Assembly: GCA_947631875.1 (NCBI GenBank)
Contig: CANRMV010000061.1
Span: 1 to 6,535 of the forward strand
Length of the DNA: 6,535 bases
From: an uncultured Clostridia bacterium
GTDB taxonomy: Bacteria > Bacillota > Clostridia > Christensenellales > UBA1242
Reading direction: 5' to 3'
Position 1 is the first letter of the stretch; every line of letters starts with the position of its first letter. Below, piece by piece: positions 1-5,483 of the stretch. Under the pieces are notes generated by a model. It saw only the letters and a program-made list of their open reading frames with translations. It made no database searches and was not told the origin of the DNA. The position numbers were made by a program, and so were the translations under genes.

Positions 1-28
1 CACCACATATTGTGTATTATGCAAAATT

Positions 29-35
29 GGAGGGG
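29..35 (+). promoter_or_regulatory. Shine-Dalgarno site of the SDR gene
   Basis: GGAGGGG lies directly before the ATG at 38, with the GGAGG core 4 nt from the start codon. It fixes that ATG as the start. This is a strong purine-rich site of the usual Bacillota type and contrasts with the genes in the right half of the window, which have none. Confidence 0.8.
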
Positions 36-37
36 TT

Positions 38-841
38 ATGAGTTATAAATTGGAAGGAAAAATTGCAGTTGTTTCTGGTGGCGACAGTGGCATTGGATTT
101 GCAATTTCAAAAAGGTTGAAAGACGAAGGCGTTAGAGTTTATGATATCTCAAAAACAGTGAAAAATCTTGATGTTTTTGAAGAGAGTTTTGAATGTGATA
201 TTTCTGACGATAAGAGAATGATTGAGGTTGTGGATGCAATTATTAAAAAGGTTGGAAAAATTGACCTTTTGTTTTGCAACGCAGGTTTTGGAATTGGCGG
301 ACTTGTTGAAAATGCAACTTTGGACAGCATTGAGAAACTTTTTGCTGTTAACCTTGTTGCTCATATAAAAATGACAAATTTGTTTATTAAGCACATCAAT
401 GAAAATGGGCGAATTGTGTTCACGGGTTCGCTTGCATCAATCATTCCTCTTCCATATCAAGCGTGCTATGGGGCAAGCAAAGCAGGAATTGAAAGTTTTT
501 CTAGGGCACTTGCAACAGAGGTGCGAGATAGGAAAATAAAAGTTACAACCTTCATGCCATGTGATGTGAACACAGGTTTCACTGAGGCAAGAGTTGTTCA
601 AATTGGAAATGACCCAAAAGAGAAAAAGGGCATTGAGGAAATGGAAAAGTCGGAAAGGAATGGGGCAACTCCTGACTATATCGCAAAACGAGTTATAAAA
701 TTTGTTAAGAAAAACAATCCACCTCTTAGAAAGGCGATGGGAACGGTTGTTTTCCCTCTTACAGGCAAATCAATTTCCTTCTTGGTTAGAGTGCTGCCAC
801 TTAAATTTATCAACTTCCTTGTGAGAAAAATTTATCTGTAA
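38..841 (+). CDS. Short-chain dehydrogenase/reductase (SDR family)
   Basis: A 267-residue classical SDR, predicted to be an NAD(P)(H)-dependent oxidoreductase of unknown substrate. Seen in the sequence: a Rossmann glycine motif SGGDSGIG at residues 13-20, the NAG motif at 81-83, a serine at 131, and the catalytic pair Tyr144/Lys148 in YGASK. The serine, tyrosine and lysine are spaced as in known SDR active sites, so the enzyme should be active. The length is normal for the family. The C-terminal 30 or so residues are hydrophobic and basic (SFLVRVLPLKF, then FLVRKIYL), which suggests peripheral membrane association and perhaps a lipid-like or other hydrophobic substrate; that is inference. The start is set by GGAGGGG just upstream. 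A 74-base gap separates it from sigK, so cotranscription is possible but not shown. The family assignment is secure; the substrate cannot be read from the sequence. Confidence 0.93.
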   Translation: MSYKLEGKIAVVSGGDSGIGFAISKRLKDEGVRVYDISKTVKNLDVFEESFECDISDDKRMIEVVDAIIKKVGKIDLLFCNAGFGIGGLVENATLDSIEKLFAVNLVAHIKMTNLFIKHINENGRIVFTGSLASIIPLPYQACYGASKAGIESFSRALATEVRDRKIKVTTFMPCDVNTGFTEARVVQIGNDPKEKKGIEEMEKSERNGATPDYIAKRVIKFVKKNNPPLRKAMGTVVFPLTGKSISFLVRVLPLKFINFLVRKIYL

Positions 842-877
842 TGGTGCTTTTGGCTTGACCCTTTTTTAAACTTTTAG

Positions 878-906
878 GCAAAATTCGACAAGAAACTTCA
901 TAAATA
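878..906 (+). promoter_or_regulatory. Possible SigE-type mother-cell promoter of sigK
   Basis: GCAAAATT (878-885) and CATAAATA (899-906) are separated by 13 bases. They loosely resemble a SigE promoter, whose known -10 is CATACAnT with an ATA-rich -35 about 14 bases upstream. SigE transcribing sigK is established in Bacillus subtilis. The match is imperfect, and the predicted start site would leave a leader of only about 9 bases with the Shine-Dalgarno at its very end, so this is a tentative call. Confidence 0.22.
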
Positions 907-911
907 CTTTT

Positions 912-916
912 AGAGG
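912..916 (+). promoter_or_regulatory. Shine-Dalgarno site that decides the sigK start
   Basis: AGAGG sits 5 nt before the ATG at 922. An in-frame GTG at 916 overlaps this site and would have no ribosome-binding site of its own. The ATG at 922 is therefore the better start, giving 232 residues beginning MVFESF, close to the MV start of Bacillus pro-SigK. Confidence 0.7.
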
Positions 917-921
917 TGTTT

Positions 922-1620
922 ATGGTCTTTGAGAGTTTTGCCTATTTTTTTAGTAGGATTTGCCTTTTCACAAACTTTGTTAACACGGCACAGGGTTTTC
1001 CAAAACCTTTAACCTTACAGGAAGAAAAAGCACTTTTTGAAAAGATGAAAAAAGGTGATATGAAGGCTCGCGAAAAACTTATTGCCCACAATTTGAGGCT
1101 GGTTGCACATATTGTTAAGAAATACACTTTTTCTTTGGAGGCCGATGACCTTCTTTCTGTTGGCACGATTGGGCTTATTAAGGCCATTGACACTTTTGAC
1201 TATGACAAAAAAGTTCAACTTTCAACTTATGCGGCAAGATGTATTAACAACGAAATTTTGATGCTTATTCGCTCTAACAAAAAACACAAAAATGCTGTTT
1301 CTTTAAACAGTTTAACAAGCAACAACGATGACGATAAAGATTTGGAACTTAAAGATGTGCTTTCTTCTGACGACGATGAAATTTTTCAACAAGTTGAAAC
1401 AAACATCATCATGCAAAAAATTAGAAAAGTTATTGACCAAAAGTTGTCCGAACGGGAGCAAGCTGTCATCAAACTGCGTTATGGAATTGACTGCCCAAAA
1501 GCGCTTACGCAAAAAGAAGTGTCAAAGGTTTTGGGCATTTCGCGCTCTTACATTTCCCGAATTGAAAACAAAACGCTGCAAATTATAAGGGAGGAACTTT
1601 CTGAGGAGAATTATTCATAA
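922..1620 (+). CDS. sigK: RNA polymerase sporulation sigma factor SigK (pro-sigma-K)
   Basis: A 232-residue sigma-70-family factor, the late mother-cell regulator of sporulation, which directs transcription of coat and maturation genes. Seen: FPKPL at 26-30 leading into region 2, NLRLVAHIVKK from residue 57, a DDLLSVGTIGLIKAI core-binding segment from 75, then TYAARCINNEILM for -10 recognition. A Ser/Asp-rich linker follows, and a region 4 helix-turn-helix spans 196-215 with SRSYISRIE. NLRLVAHI and SRSY(I/V)SRIE favour SigK over its paralogue SigE, which usually has NLRLVVYI and SQSYISR. Residues 1-25 are hydrophobic (ESFAYFF, then CLFTNF) and match the pro-sequence that SpoIVFB removes in Bacillus. 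Activation by regulated intramembrane proteolysis therefore seems retained, unlike clostridia whose SigK lacks a pro-sequence. The gene is uninterrupted, with no skin-type insertion. The stop overlaps an inverted repeat at 1619-1662. Confidence 0.92.
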   Translation: MVFESFAYFFSRICLFTNFVNTAQGFPKPLTLQEEKALFEKMKKGDMKAREKLIAHNLRLVAHIVKKYTFSLEADDLLSVGTIGLIKAIDTFDYDKKVQLSTYAARCINNEILMLIRSNKKHKNAVSLNSLTSNNDDDKDLELKDVLSSDDDEIFQQVETNIIMQKIRKVIDQKLSEREQAVIKLRYGIDCPKALTQKEVSKVLGISRSYISRIENKTLQIIREELSEENYS

Positions 1621-1662
1621 AAATTTTGTGTCATTTTTCAAATTTTGCTTGACAAAATTTTT
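1619..1662. repeat. 10-bp perfect inverted repeat around the 1718 gene's -35 box
   Basis: AAAAATTTTG (1619-1628) is the exact reverse complement of CAAAATTTTT (1653-1662), with 24 bases between them. A second copy, AAATTTTG at 1640-1647, also pairs with CAAAATTT at 1653-1660 around a 5-base loop, so two hairpins compete for the same right arm. The repeat begins inside the sigK stop codon and its right arm overlaps the TTGACA -35 element. It could be a weak AT-only terminator for sigK or an operator for the next gene. In such AT-rich DNA, chance is also possible. Confidence 0.4.
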
Positions 1663-1678
1663 GAACACATTTTATATT
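1649..1678 (+). promoter_or_regulatory. SigA-type promoter of the DAC-domain gene
   Basis: A perfect -35 TTGACA (1649-1654) and a -10 TATATT (1673-1678) are 18 bases apart; reading the -10 one base earlier as TTATAT gives 17. The predicted start near 1685 leaves a leader of about 33 bases containing the Shine-Dalgarno. This is the best vegetative promoter in the window and implies the gene is transcribed independently of sigK. Confidence 0.65.
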
Positions 1679-1702
1679 AAATATTGAAGATATATACAAA
1701 AA

Positions 1703-1710
1703 GAGGAGGG
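1703..1710 (+). promoter_or_regulatory. Strong Shine-Dalgarno of the DAC-domain gene
   Basis: GAGGAGGG ends 7 nt before the ATG at 1718. This is near-ideal sequence and spacing and confirms the start. Confidence 0.85.
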
Positions 1711-1717
1711 TAAAAGC

Positions 1718-3076
1718 ATGGAAAAACAAGAATTTTATGAAATTGTTGAAAAGTTTATTGTCCCTCTTTTTACAGGCTCTTTTCTTGCTGGCGAGACTGA
1801 ATCCTCAGCAAGAGATTTGGAAGTTGCTTTGGGGCAACATGGCGCGCTTCTTTTAAAACCAGCAAAGACTGATAATTATCGTGTGGTTTTGAAACGTGGA
1901 CAACCTTTTAAGTCCTTCGAAGTTAATTTGGTGAAACAAATTGTCAACGAATTTGACAACATCTATTCGCTTAACATTTCGGACAAGTTGTATTTAAAAA
2001 ATCTGCAAACAATGGCAATTAAAAAGGCGCTTATTGGAAGCATCACCGATAGCGGAACAGAGGCGATTTTTGGAGTTATAAACGCTCTGGAAACTTGGGC
2101 AATGCGAACTTATGAGGGTGCAACAGTGTCTATGGGTGTTTTAATAAATTTGTCAACGCTTTCTGAGGGTGGCAATAAAGTTTCCTTTAATGATGTTATT
2201 ACAAAGGATTTTTTTGCTCTCTTTTCAGACGGAACATCCTCTTTTGTTGAGTTTGATAAAAATGGGAATATGCTTGGCTTTGTGAACTTGAAAAAAACAA
2301 AAGCAGTGCCAACAATTTCGCCATATTATTACAATCGCGTGGCAAGAATTTGCAATGACAAAAGGGTTGGAATTGTGCTTACAAATGAAGGCGACATTTT
2401 GGTGTTTTATTCAAGAAAACTTATTTTTGCAAAAAGAAATGGAGCGTGGTGTGTTTATTCTCATGACGAAATTATTAGGTTGCTTTACAACAACGCATCA
2501 TACACGGCAAAGGAAATTAGGCGGGCAATTTACAACACCGCTCTTGACTGCTCGTTTGCCTATCGCGGCGCGTGCATTTGTTACATCAATAAGGACAGAA
2601 CGGAAGAGGCGCTTATGCACATAGATGCTGGCGACATCATTTCGGAAGAACATTTTTTGATTAAAAAGAGGTTGGAACTTGAAGAGGCTCAAAAGTTATA
2701 CAACATTGGAAGTGCACACAGCATAATTGAAAAATTTAGCCTTTCCTATGACGAATTTTTGGCAAAAAATAAAAATGTGAAAACCATAACCATACGAAAA
2801 CTTGTTGCGGGCAAAAAGTTGTTTGAAATTGACAGAAAACTTTTGCTTGAAATGACTGCTGTGGACGGGGCAACAGTTATTGATTATGACGGAACGATTG
2901 TTGCAGTTGGTGCAATCATCAAAATTGAGGCGGGCAGTTCTGGCGGTGGGAGGCTTGCCGCAGCCACAACTATGGCAAAATATGGCGTGGCAATCAAGGT
3001 TTCGCAAGACGGAATTATGCAAGGTTTTAATGTTGATAAACAGGGCAAAGTTAAGCAAATTTTCAATATTGGATAG
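1718..3076 (+). CDS. Divergent diadenylate cyclase (DAC/DisA_N)-like protein with N-terminal putative sensor region
   Basis: A 452-residue protein, apparently soluble, with no signal peptide or membrane segment seen. The C-terminal part (about 270-440) resembles the DAC domain that makes cyclic di-AMP from two ATP. A GAxIxxI-like strand lies at 284-289 (GACICY). The DGA motif is at 383-385, followed by a strand pattern like CdaA's (ATVIDYDGTIVAVGAI). GGGRLAAA is at 409-416, then VAIKVSQDG. In CdaA and DisA the Arg sits in RHR and contacts ATP; here it reads RLA, so His and the second Arg are missing. The protein is either an atypical cyclase or a nucleotide-binding sensor that has lost catalysis. 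Residues 1-265 match no family I know by eye; a stretch near 120-195 (WAMRTYEGATVSMGVLI, then FFALFSDGTSSFVEF) looks like a compact alpha/beta sensor region. The gene has its own promoter and Shine-Dalgarno. Confidence is good for a DAC-like fold and low for activity. Confidence 0.68.
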   Translation: MEKQEFYEIVEKFIVPLFTGSFLAGETESSARDLEVALGQHGALLLKPAKTDNYRVVLKRGQPFKSFEVNLVKQIVNEFDNIYSLNISDKLYLKNLQTMAIKKALIGSITDSGTEAIFGVINALETWAMRTYEGATVSMGVLINLSTLSEGGNKVSFNDVITKDFFALFSDGTSSFVEFDKNGNMLGFVNLKKTKAVPTISPYYYNRVARICNDKRVGIVLTNEGDILVFYSRKLIFAKRNGAWCVYSHDEIIRLLYNNASYTAKEIRRAIYNTALDCSFAYRGACICYINKDRTEEALMHIDAGDIISEEHFLIKKRLELEEAQKLYNIGSAHSIIEKFSLSYDEFLAKNKNVKTITIRKLVAGKKLFEIDRKLLLEMTAVDGATVIDYDGTIVAVGAIIKIEAGSSGGGRLAAATTMAKYGVAIKVSQDGIMQGFNVDKQGKVKQIFNIG

Positions 3077-3094
3077 AAAAAAATGCGTTTTTTT
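3077..3094 (+). terminator. Possible weak A7/T7 hairpin terminator
   Basis: Immediately after the TAG stop, A7 (3077-3083) and T7 (3088-3094) flank the loop TGCG. The stem has only A:T pairs, but the hairpin is compact and its 3' arm is itself a T-run, with more T-rich sequence downstream. It may end transcription of the DAC-like gene. Without GC pairs, its strength is doubtful. Confidence 0.3.
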
Positions 3095-3123
3095 GCTGAA
3101 TTTTCTTTAATTTTTTTCAATTT

Positions 3124-3134
3124 TATAGTAAAAT
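3124..3134 (+). promoter_or_regulatory. -10-like box next to the flavoprotein start (leaderless candidate)
   Basis: TATAGT (3124-3129) overlaps TAAAAT (3129-3134). With TAAAAT as the -10, transcription would begin at the A of the ATG at 3141; with TATAGT the leader would be about 5 bases. No Shine-Dalgarno is visible (AACTCT precedes the ATG), and no good -35 is apparent. Confidence 0.35.
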
Positions 3135-3140
3135 AACTCT

Positions 3141-4004
3141 ATGAAGAAATTTGATGTTTTAATTATTGGCGGCGGAGTTGCAGGCATGACCGCTGCAATT
3201 TATGCCAAAAGGCGTGGAAGAAGCGTTTGCATAATTGAAAAGTTCGCACTTGGCGGGCAAGTTCTTTCAATCGAAAAAATTGAAAATTTCCCTTCTCAAA
3301 AATTGATTGACGGAATTTCGTTGTGCAATATGTTTGCAGGGCAAGTGAAGGCGCTTGGAGTAGAAGTTGTGTTTGATGACATTTTAACTTGCCAACTTAG
3401 TGGCGAAGAAAAAGTTGTTGTTGGCAAAAAGGAAAAATATCTCTCTTCAAGCGTGATTATTGCAACAGGGCTTTCCTATGTTGGGCTTGGAATAAATGAA
3501 AACGATTATTTGGGAAAAGGCGTCAGTTTTTGTGCTGTGTGCGATGCAAATTTTTATAGAAACAAACCTGTTTTGGTTGCAAGCAAAAACGGAAGTGCAC
3601 TGGCAGATGCAAAACTGCTTAGCGGCGTGTGCTCAAAAGTGACTGTTTTGGACAGCGGCGATGTTTCTGTTCTTGCAAAAGTGGTTGAAAACCCTAAAAT
3701 TAAATTTGTTTCCAATGTTCAAATCAAAAACATTTTTGGCAAAGATAATTTTGACGGTGTTGAAATGGTTTGTGACGGCGAGGCAAAAAAGATTAAGGCG
3801 GCAGCACTGTTTGTTTGCTTGGGCAAGAAGCCAATCAACATATTTGACGAAATTAAAACGGACAAAAACGGATTTATCCTCACCGATGAAAATATGCAAA
3901 CTTCCGTGCCAGGCGTGTTTGCAGTGGGCGATGTGAGAGCAAAAACGCTTAAACAAATTGTAACAGCGTGTGCTGACGGGGCAATCGCTGGGCAAAACGC
4001 TTAA
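3141..4004 (+). CDS. Thioredoxin-reductase-like flavoprotein lacking NADPH-binding motifs (FFTR-like)
   Basis: A 287-residue FAD protein with the thioredoxin reductase layout. It has an FAD-binding GGGVAGMTAA near residues 9-18 and FPSQ-type contacts around 50. The redox pair is CAVC, Cys131/Cys134, at the same place as the TrxB disulfide. The C-terminal FAD motif VFAVGDVR is followed by a Q-x-V-TA-x-x-DGAIAG pattern. The NADPH domain lies between the Cys pair and the C-terminal FAD segment. Where TrxB has GGGDSA it reads SKNGSA (148-153), and the HRRxxFRA segment that binds the 2'-phosphate is absent (VLDSGDVSVLA instead). The protein is also some 25-30 residues shorter than typical TrxB. 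This matches the ferredoxin-dependent flavin thioredoxin reductases known from Clostridium, which take electrons from ferredoxin and reduce thioredoxin. That role is inferred; no thioredoxin or ferredoxin gene is in the window. No Shine-Dalgarno is seen, but the conserved N-terminal FAD motif starts right after this ATG, which supports it. Confidence 0.85.
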   Translation: MKKFDVLIIGGGVAGMTAAIYAKRRGRSVCIIEKFALGGQVLSIEKIENFPSQKLIDGISLCNMFAGQVKALGVEVVFDDILTCQLSGEEKVVVGKKEKYLSSSVIIATGLSYVGLGINENDYLGKGVSFCAVCDANFYRNKPVLVASKNGSALADAKLLSGVCSKVTVLDSGDVSVLAKVVENPKIKFVSNVQIKNIFGKDNFDGVEMVCDGEAKKIKAAALFVCLGKKPINIFDEIKTDKNGFILTDENMQTSVPGVFAVGDVRAKTLKQIVTACADGAIAGQNA

Positions 4005-4010
4005 ATTTTT

Positions 4011-4038
4011 GTGACAATCGAAACTGCTTTTTCATAAT
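4011..4038 (+). promoter_or_regulatory. Promoter of the SpoVM-like gene (leaderless candidate)
   Basis: GTGACA (4011-4016) and CATAAT (4033-4038) each match the SigA consensus at 5 of 6 bases and are 16 bases apart. The ATG lies 7 nt after the -10, so transcription would start at or one base before the start codon. The -10 region read as CATAATAG is also faintly SigE/SigK-like, which would suit a sporulation gene, but no convincing SigE -35 accompanies it. Confidence 0.42.
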
Positions 4039-4045
4039 AGATATT

Positions 4046-4156
4046 ATGGAAAAAGATAAAAAACAAAACATCAAAATCATTTGCGTTAAAGCCCCAAAGT
4101 GGACTGTGCCTTTTTTGAAAATGTTTTATAAAAAGGATTTGAAAGAAAGAGAGTAA
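4046..4156 (+). CDS. spoVM: SpoVM-like spore morphogenesis peptide (36 aa)
   Basis: A 36-residue ORF in the 165-base gap after the flavoprotein gene. Residues 9-31 align with the 26-residue SpoVM of Bacillus subtilis (MKFYTIKLPK, then FRKD). The core here is IKIICVKAPKW at 9-19, followed by an amphipathic hydrophobic/basic stretch (FLKMFYKKD) and a charged tail. Pro17 corresponds to SpoVM Pro9, which is important for localisation. SpoVM is an amphipathic helix that recognises the convex forespore outer membrane and anchors the coat ATPase SpoIVA. SigK in the same window supports a spore-former. Odd points: an 8-residue charged extension (MEKDKKQN) precedes the conserved core, the codon aligned with SpoVM Met1 is ATC (Ile), and the double Gly of SpoVM is replaced by Val-Pro. 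No Shine-Dalgarno is seen; a -10-like box sits 7 nt upstream. The identification rests on a short alignment made by eye and from memory. Confidence 0.62.
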   Translation: MEKDKKQNIKIICVKAPKWTVPFLKMFYKKDLKERE

Positions 4157-4174
4157 ATTTTTCTTTTTTTTGAC

Positions 4175-4180
4175 AATAAT
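4175..4180 (+). promoter_or_regulatory. -10-like box next to the 4188 gene (leaderless candidate)
   Basis: AATAAT matches TATAAT at 5 of 6 bases and ends 7 nt before the ATG at 4188, the same spacing as at the SpoVM-like gene and rarA. No clear -35 lies 16-18 bases upstream. The TTGACA at 4170 is too close to the coding start to act as the -35 for this gene. Confidence 0.3.
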
Positions 4181-4187
4181 TCACCTT

Positions 4188-5411
4188 ATGAAAGGGAAAG
4201 AATACATTCAAAAGGTTAAAAATTGCATTTTGAACAGAGTTAGGTTTCATGCACCAATTTTGTTTGACACGTCTTTGGACAGGCGTGCACTTTTTGAGTA
4301 TGGCGTTGATATTGGCAAGCCTGTTTTCAAATTTGACAAAATATTAAACAAAAACCTAATCAAAGCCTTCAACTTGGCAGGGCGGGAAGAAGATTTTAAT
4401 CTTTTAATATCTTCCAGCAGCATTCAAAACAAAAAACAACTTGAAAAATTGGACAAAGGGATTGTTTTTAATCCAAGCACTTGCAAAGCGAGTTTTTTAG
4501 AAGCAATAAACAAACTCAATATAAACTATTCATCTTCTTCAAATTACAATCTTGTGTTTAGAGAGAAATTTTTTAAGGTTCAGGACAACATTTTAAATCC
4601 ACACTATGAGGATTTTTCTTTGCAGCAGGTTGCTGTTTTTGACGAAATTTTTGTTCAGCATTGTGAATTTGTTTTGAACGGGGCAAATTTTTACACAAAA
4701 CTTCAAAACAAATCATCACAGGAGAGGCGAGTTGCCCTTGAACTAAATATTCCTCTTCCAAAAGGCTACTATTTTTTTAAAAGGTTGCCAAGATGTTTGC
4801 TGGTTGAAAATTTGCTGACAAAAGAAAAAAAGTTTTTAAACTTCATTTGTAAAGGTGCAAAATTCACTTTTTCTGCTGTTGATGGGCTGGAAAATTCGGT
4901 TTTTTCGTGCATCAATGTGAAAGTTTCTCTAAATTTGAAGGCGGGAGAGGAGGCTTTTGTGTTTTTCAACTTTGGAGAGGCAAAAGAGCCAATAAAAAGT
5001 GAGAAAGAAGTTGTGTTTTTGAAACAATCCTCACATAAAAAGTGCTGCGAAATTTTTAATTTGAGAGTCAAAACAAAAAATCCTAAATTTGACATCTTTT
5101 TCAATCGCACATTGCCGCAAAAAATTTGGATAAATTGGATTAACGGGGTGAGTGAGCAGATTTTGGAAGAAAAATATGTTCAATTAAAAAATTTGTTTGT
5201 GAAAGAAAGGGAAAACTTAAACTTTGTCAATTTTAAAGAAATTGGGCTTAAAGAACTTGGCATTTTTAATGGGCTGTTTTACAAAAAAATTCTTGTTGTG
5301 CAAAGTGACAGCAAATTTTTGAAAGTTGGAAAAACATTCTTTTACAACATAAACTCTCTTTCAAAGCAAACTTTGCTAAAAAATGACTGCTTGGCAGTTT
5401 CGTTTGGATGA
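4188..5411 (+). CDS. Unknown protein, faintly GH94/glycosyltransferase-36-like, without a full catalytic domain
   Basis: A 407-residue protein that I do not firmly recognise. No signal peptide or membrane helix is visible; it is rich in Lys, Asn and Phe. The middle (about 130-290) reads as beta-strand-rich (FVLNGANFYTKLQN, then RVALELNIPLP, and AGEEAFVFFNFGE). Near 300-320 it has DIFFNRTLPQKIWINWING, with Asn306, Leu309, Pro310 and Gln311. This recalls the fN-x-x-LPyQ-x-x-x-sR segment that opens the catalytic barrel of GH94 phosphorylases and cyclic-glucan synthases, where it follows a beta-sandwich. Only about 95 residues remain afterwards, far too few for the (alpha/alpha)6 barrel of roughly 400, so any relative would be a truncated or repurposed, probably non-catalytic version. 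The reading frame is intact. The ATG at 4188 is preferred over an upstream in-frame TTG at 4170, which overlaps the promoter-like region and has no ribosome-binding site. The resemblance is weak and made by eye. Confidence 0.75.
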   Translation: MKGKEYIQKVKNCILNRVRFHAPILFDTSLDRRALFEYGVDIGKPVFKFDKILNKNLIKAFNLAGREEDFNLLISSSSIQNKKQLEKLDKGIVFNPSTCKASFLEAINKLNINYSSSSNYNLVFREKFFKVQDNILNPHYEDFSLQQVAVFDEIFVQHCEFVLNGANFYTKLQNKSSQERRVALELNIPLPKGYYFFKRLPRCLLVENLLTKEKKFLNFICKGAKFTFSAVDGLENSVFSCINVKVSLNLKAGEEAFVFFNFGEAKEPIKSEKEVVFLKQSSHKKCCEIFNLRVKTKNPKFDIFFNRTLPQKIWINWINGVSEQILEEKYVQLKNLFVKERENLNFVNFKEIGLKELGIFNGLFYKKILVVQSDSKFLKVGKTFFYNINSLSKQTLLKNDCLAVSFG

Positions 5412-5467
5412 TTTAGTTTAATTTTTTTAAGTTTTTGTTTAAAATGCTTTGCGTGGTATATTTTTTT

Positions 5468-5476
5468 TGATATAAT
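5468..5476 (+). promoter_or_regulatory. Extended -10 promoter of rarA (leaderless candidate)
   Basis: TGATATAAT is a perfect extended -10 (TGn plus TATAAT at 5471-5476). It ends 7 nt before the ATG at 5484, so the predicted start site is 5483 or 5484. The upstream TTGCGT (5449-5454) is a poor -35, as is common with extended -10 promoters. No Shine-Dalgarno is present. Confidence 0.6.
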
Positions 5477-5483
5477 AAATTTC

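Noticed and set aside
4..20. Short inverted repeat CACA-N3-TGTG and a TATTAT -10-like box before the SDR gene.
   Set aside because: A 4-bp arm is too short to mean much, and any -35 would lie outside the window, so neither can be supported.
916..921. GTG at 916 as the start of sigK, two codons upstream of the ATG.
   Set aside because: It overlaps the AGAGG Shine-Dalgarno site and has none of its own; the ATG at 922 has correct spacing and better matches the pro-SigK N-terminus.
1328..1588. Plus-strand open frame of 86 codons inside sigK.
   Set aside because: It is out of frame with a well-conserved sigma factor, and the product is a low-complexity Lys/Cys-rich string with no motif.
2696..3058. 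Long minus-strand open frame opposite the DAC-like gene (120 codons), and a similar one at 3633-3995.
   Set aside because: Both lie opposite genes with clear family motifs, have no ribosome-binding site, and their translations show no recognisable domain. They are best explained as shadows of the coding strand.
4170..4175. TTGACA as a -35 element.
   Set aside because: A -10 at normal spacing would fall near 4193, inside the coding sequence, where nothing resembles TATAAT.
4170..4187. TTG at 4170 as the start of the 407-residue gene.
   Set aside because: There is no ribosome-binding site at a useful distance, and the six extra codons run through the -10-like box. The ATG at 4188 fits the start pattern of the neighbouring genes.
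5412..5467. T-rich stretch between the 407-residue gene and rarA as a possible terminator.
   Set aside because: No stem of useful length precedes the T-runs; apart from the rarA promoter I see nothing definable there.
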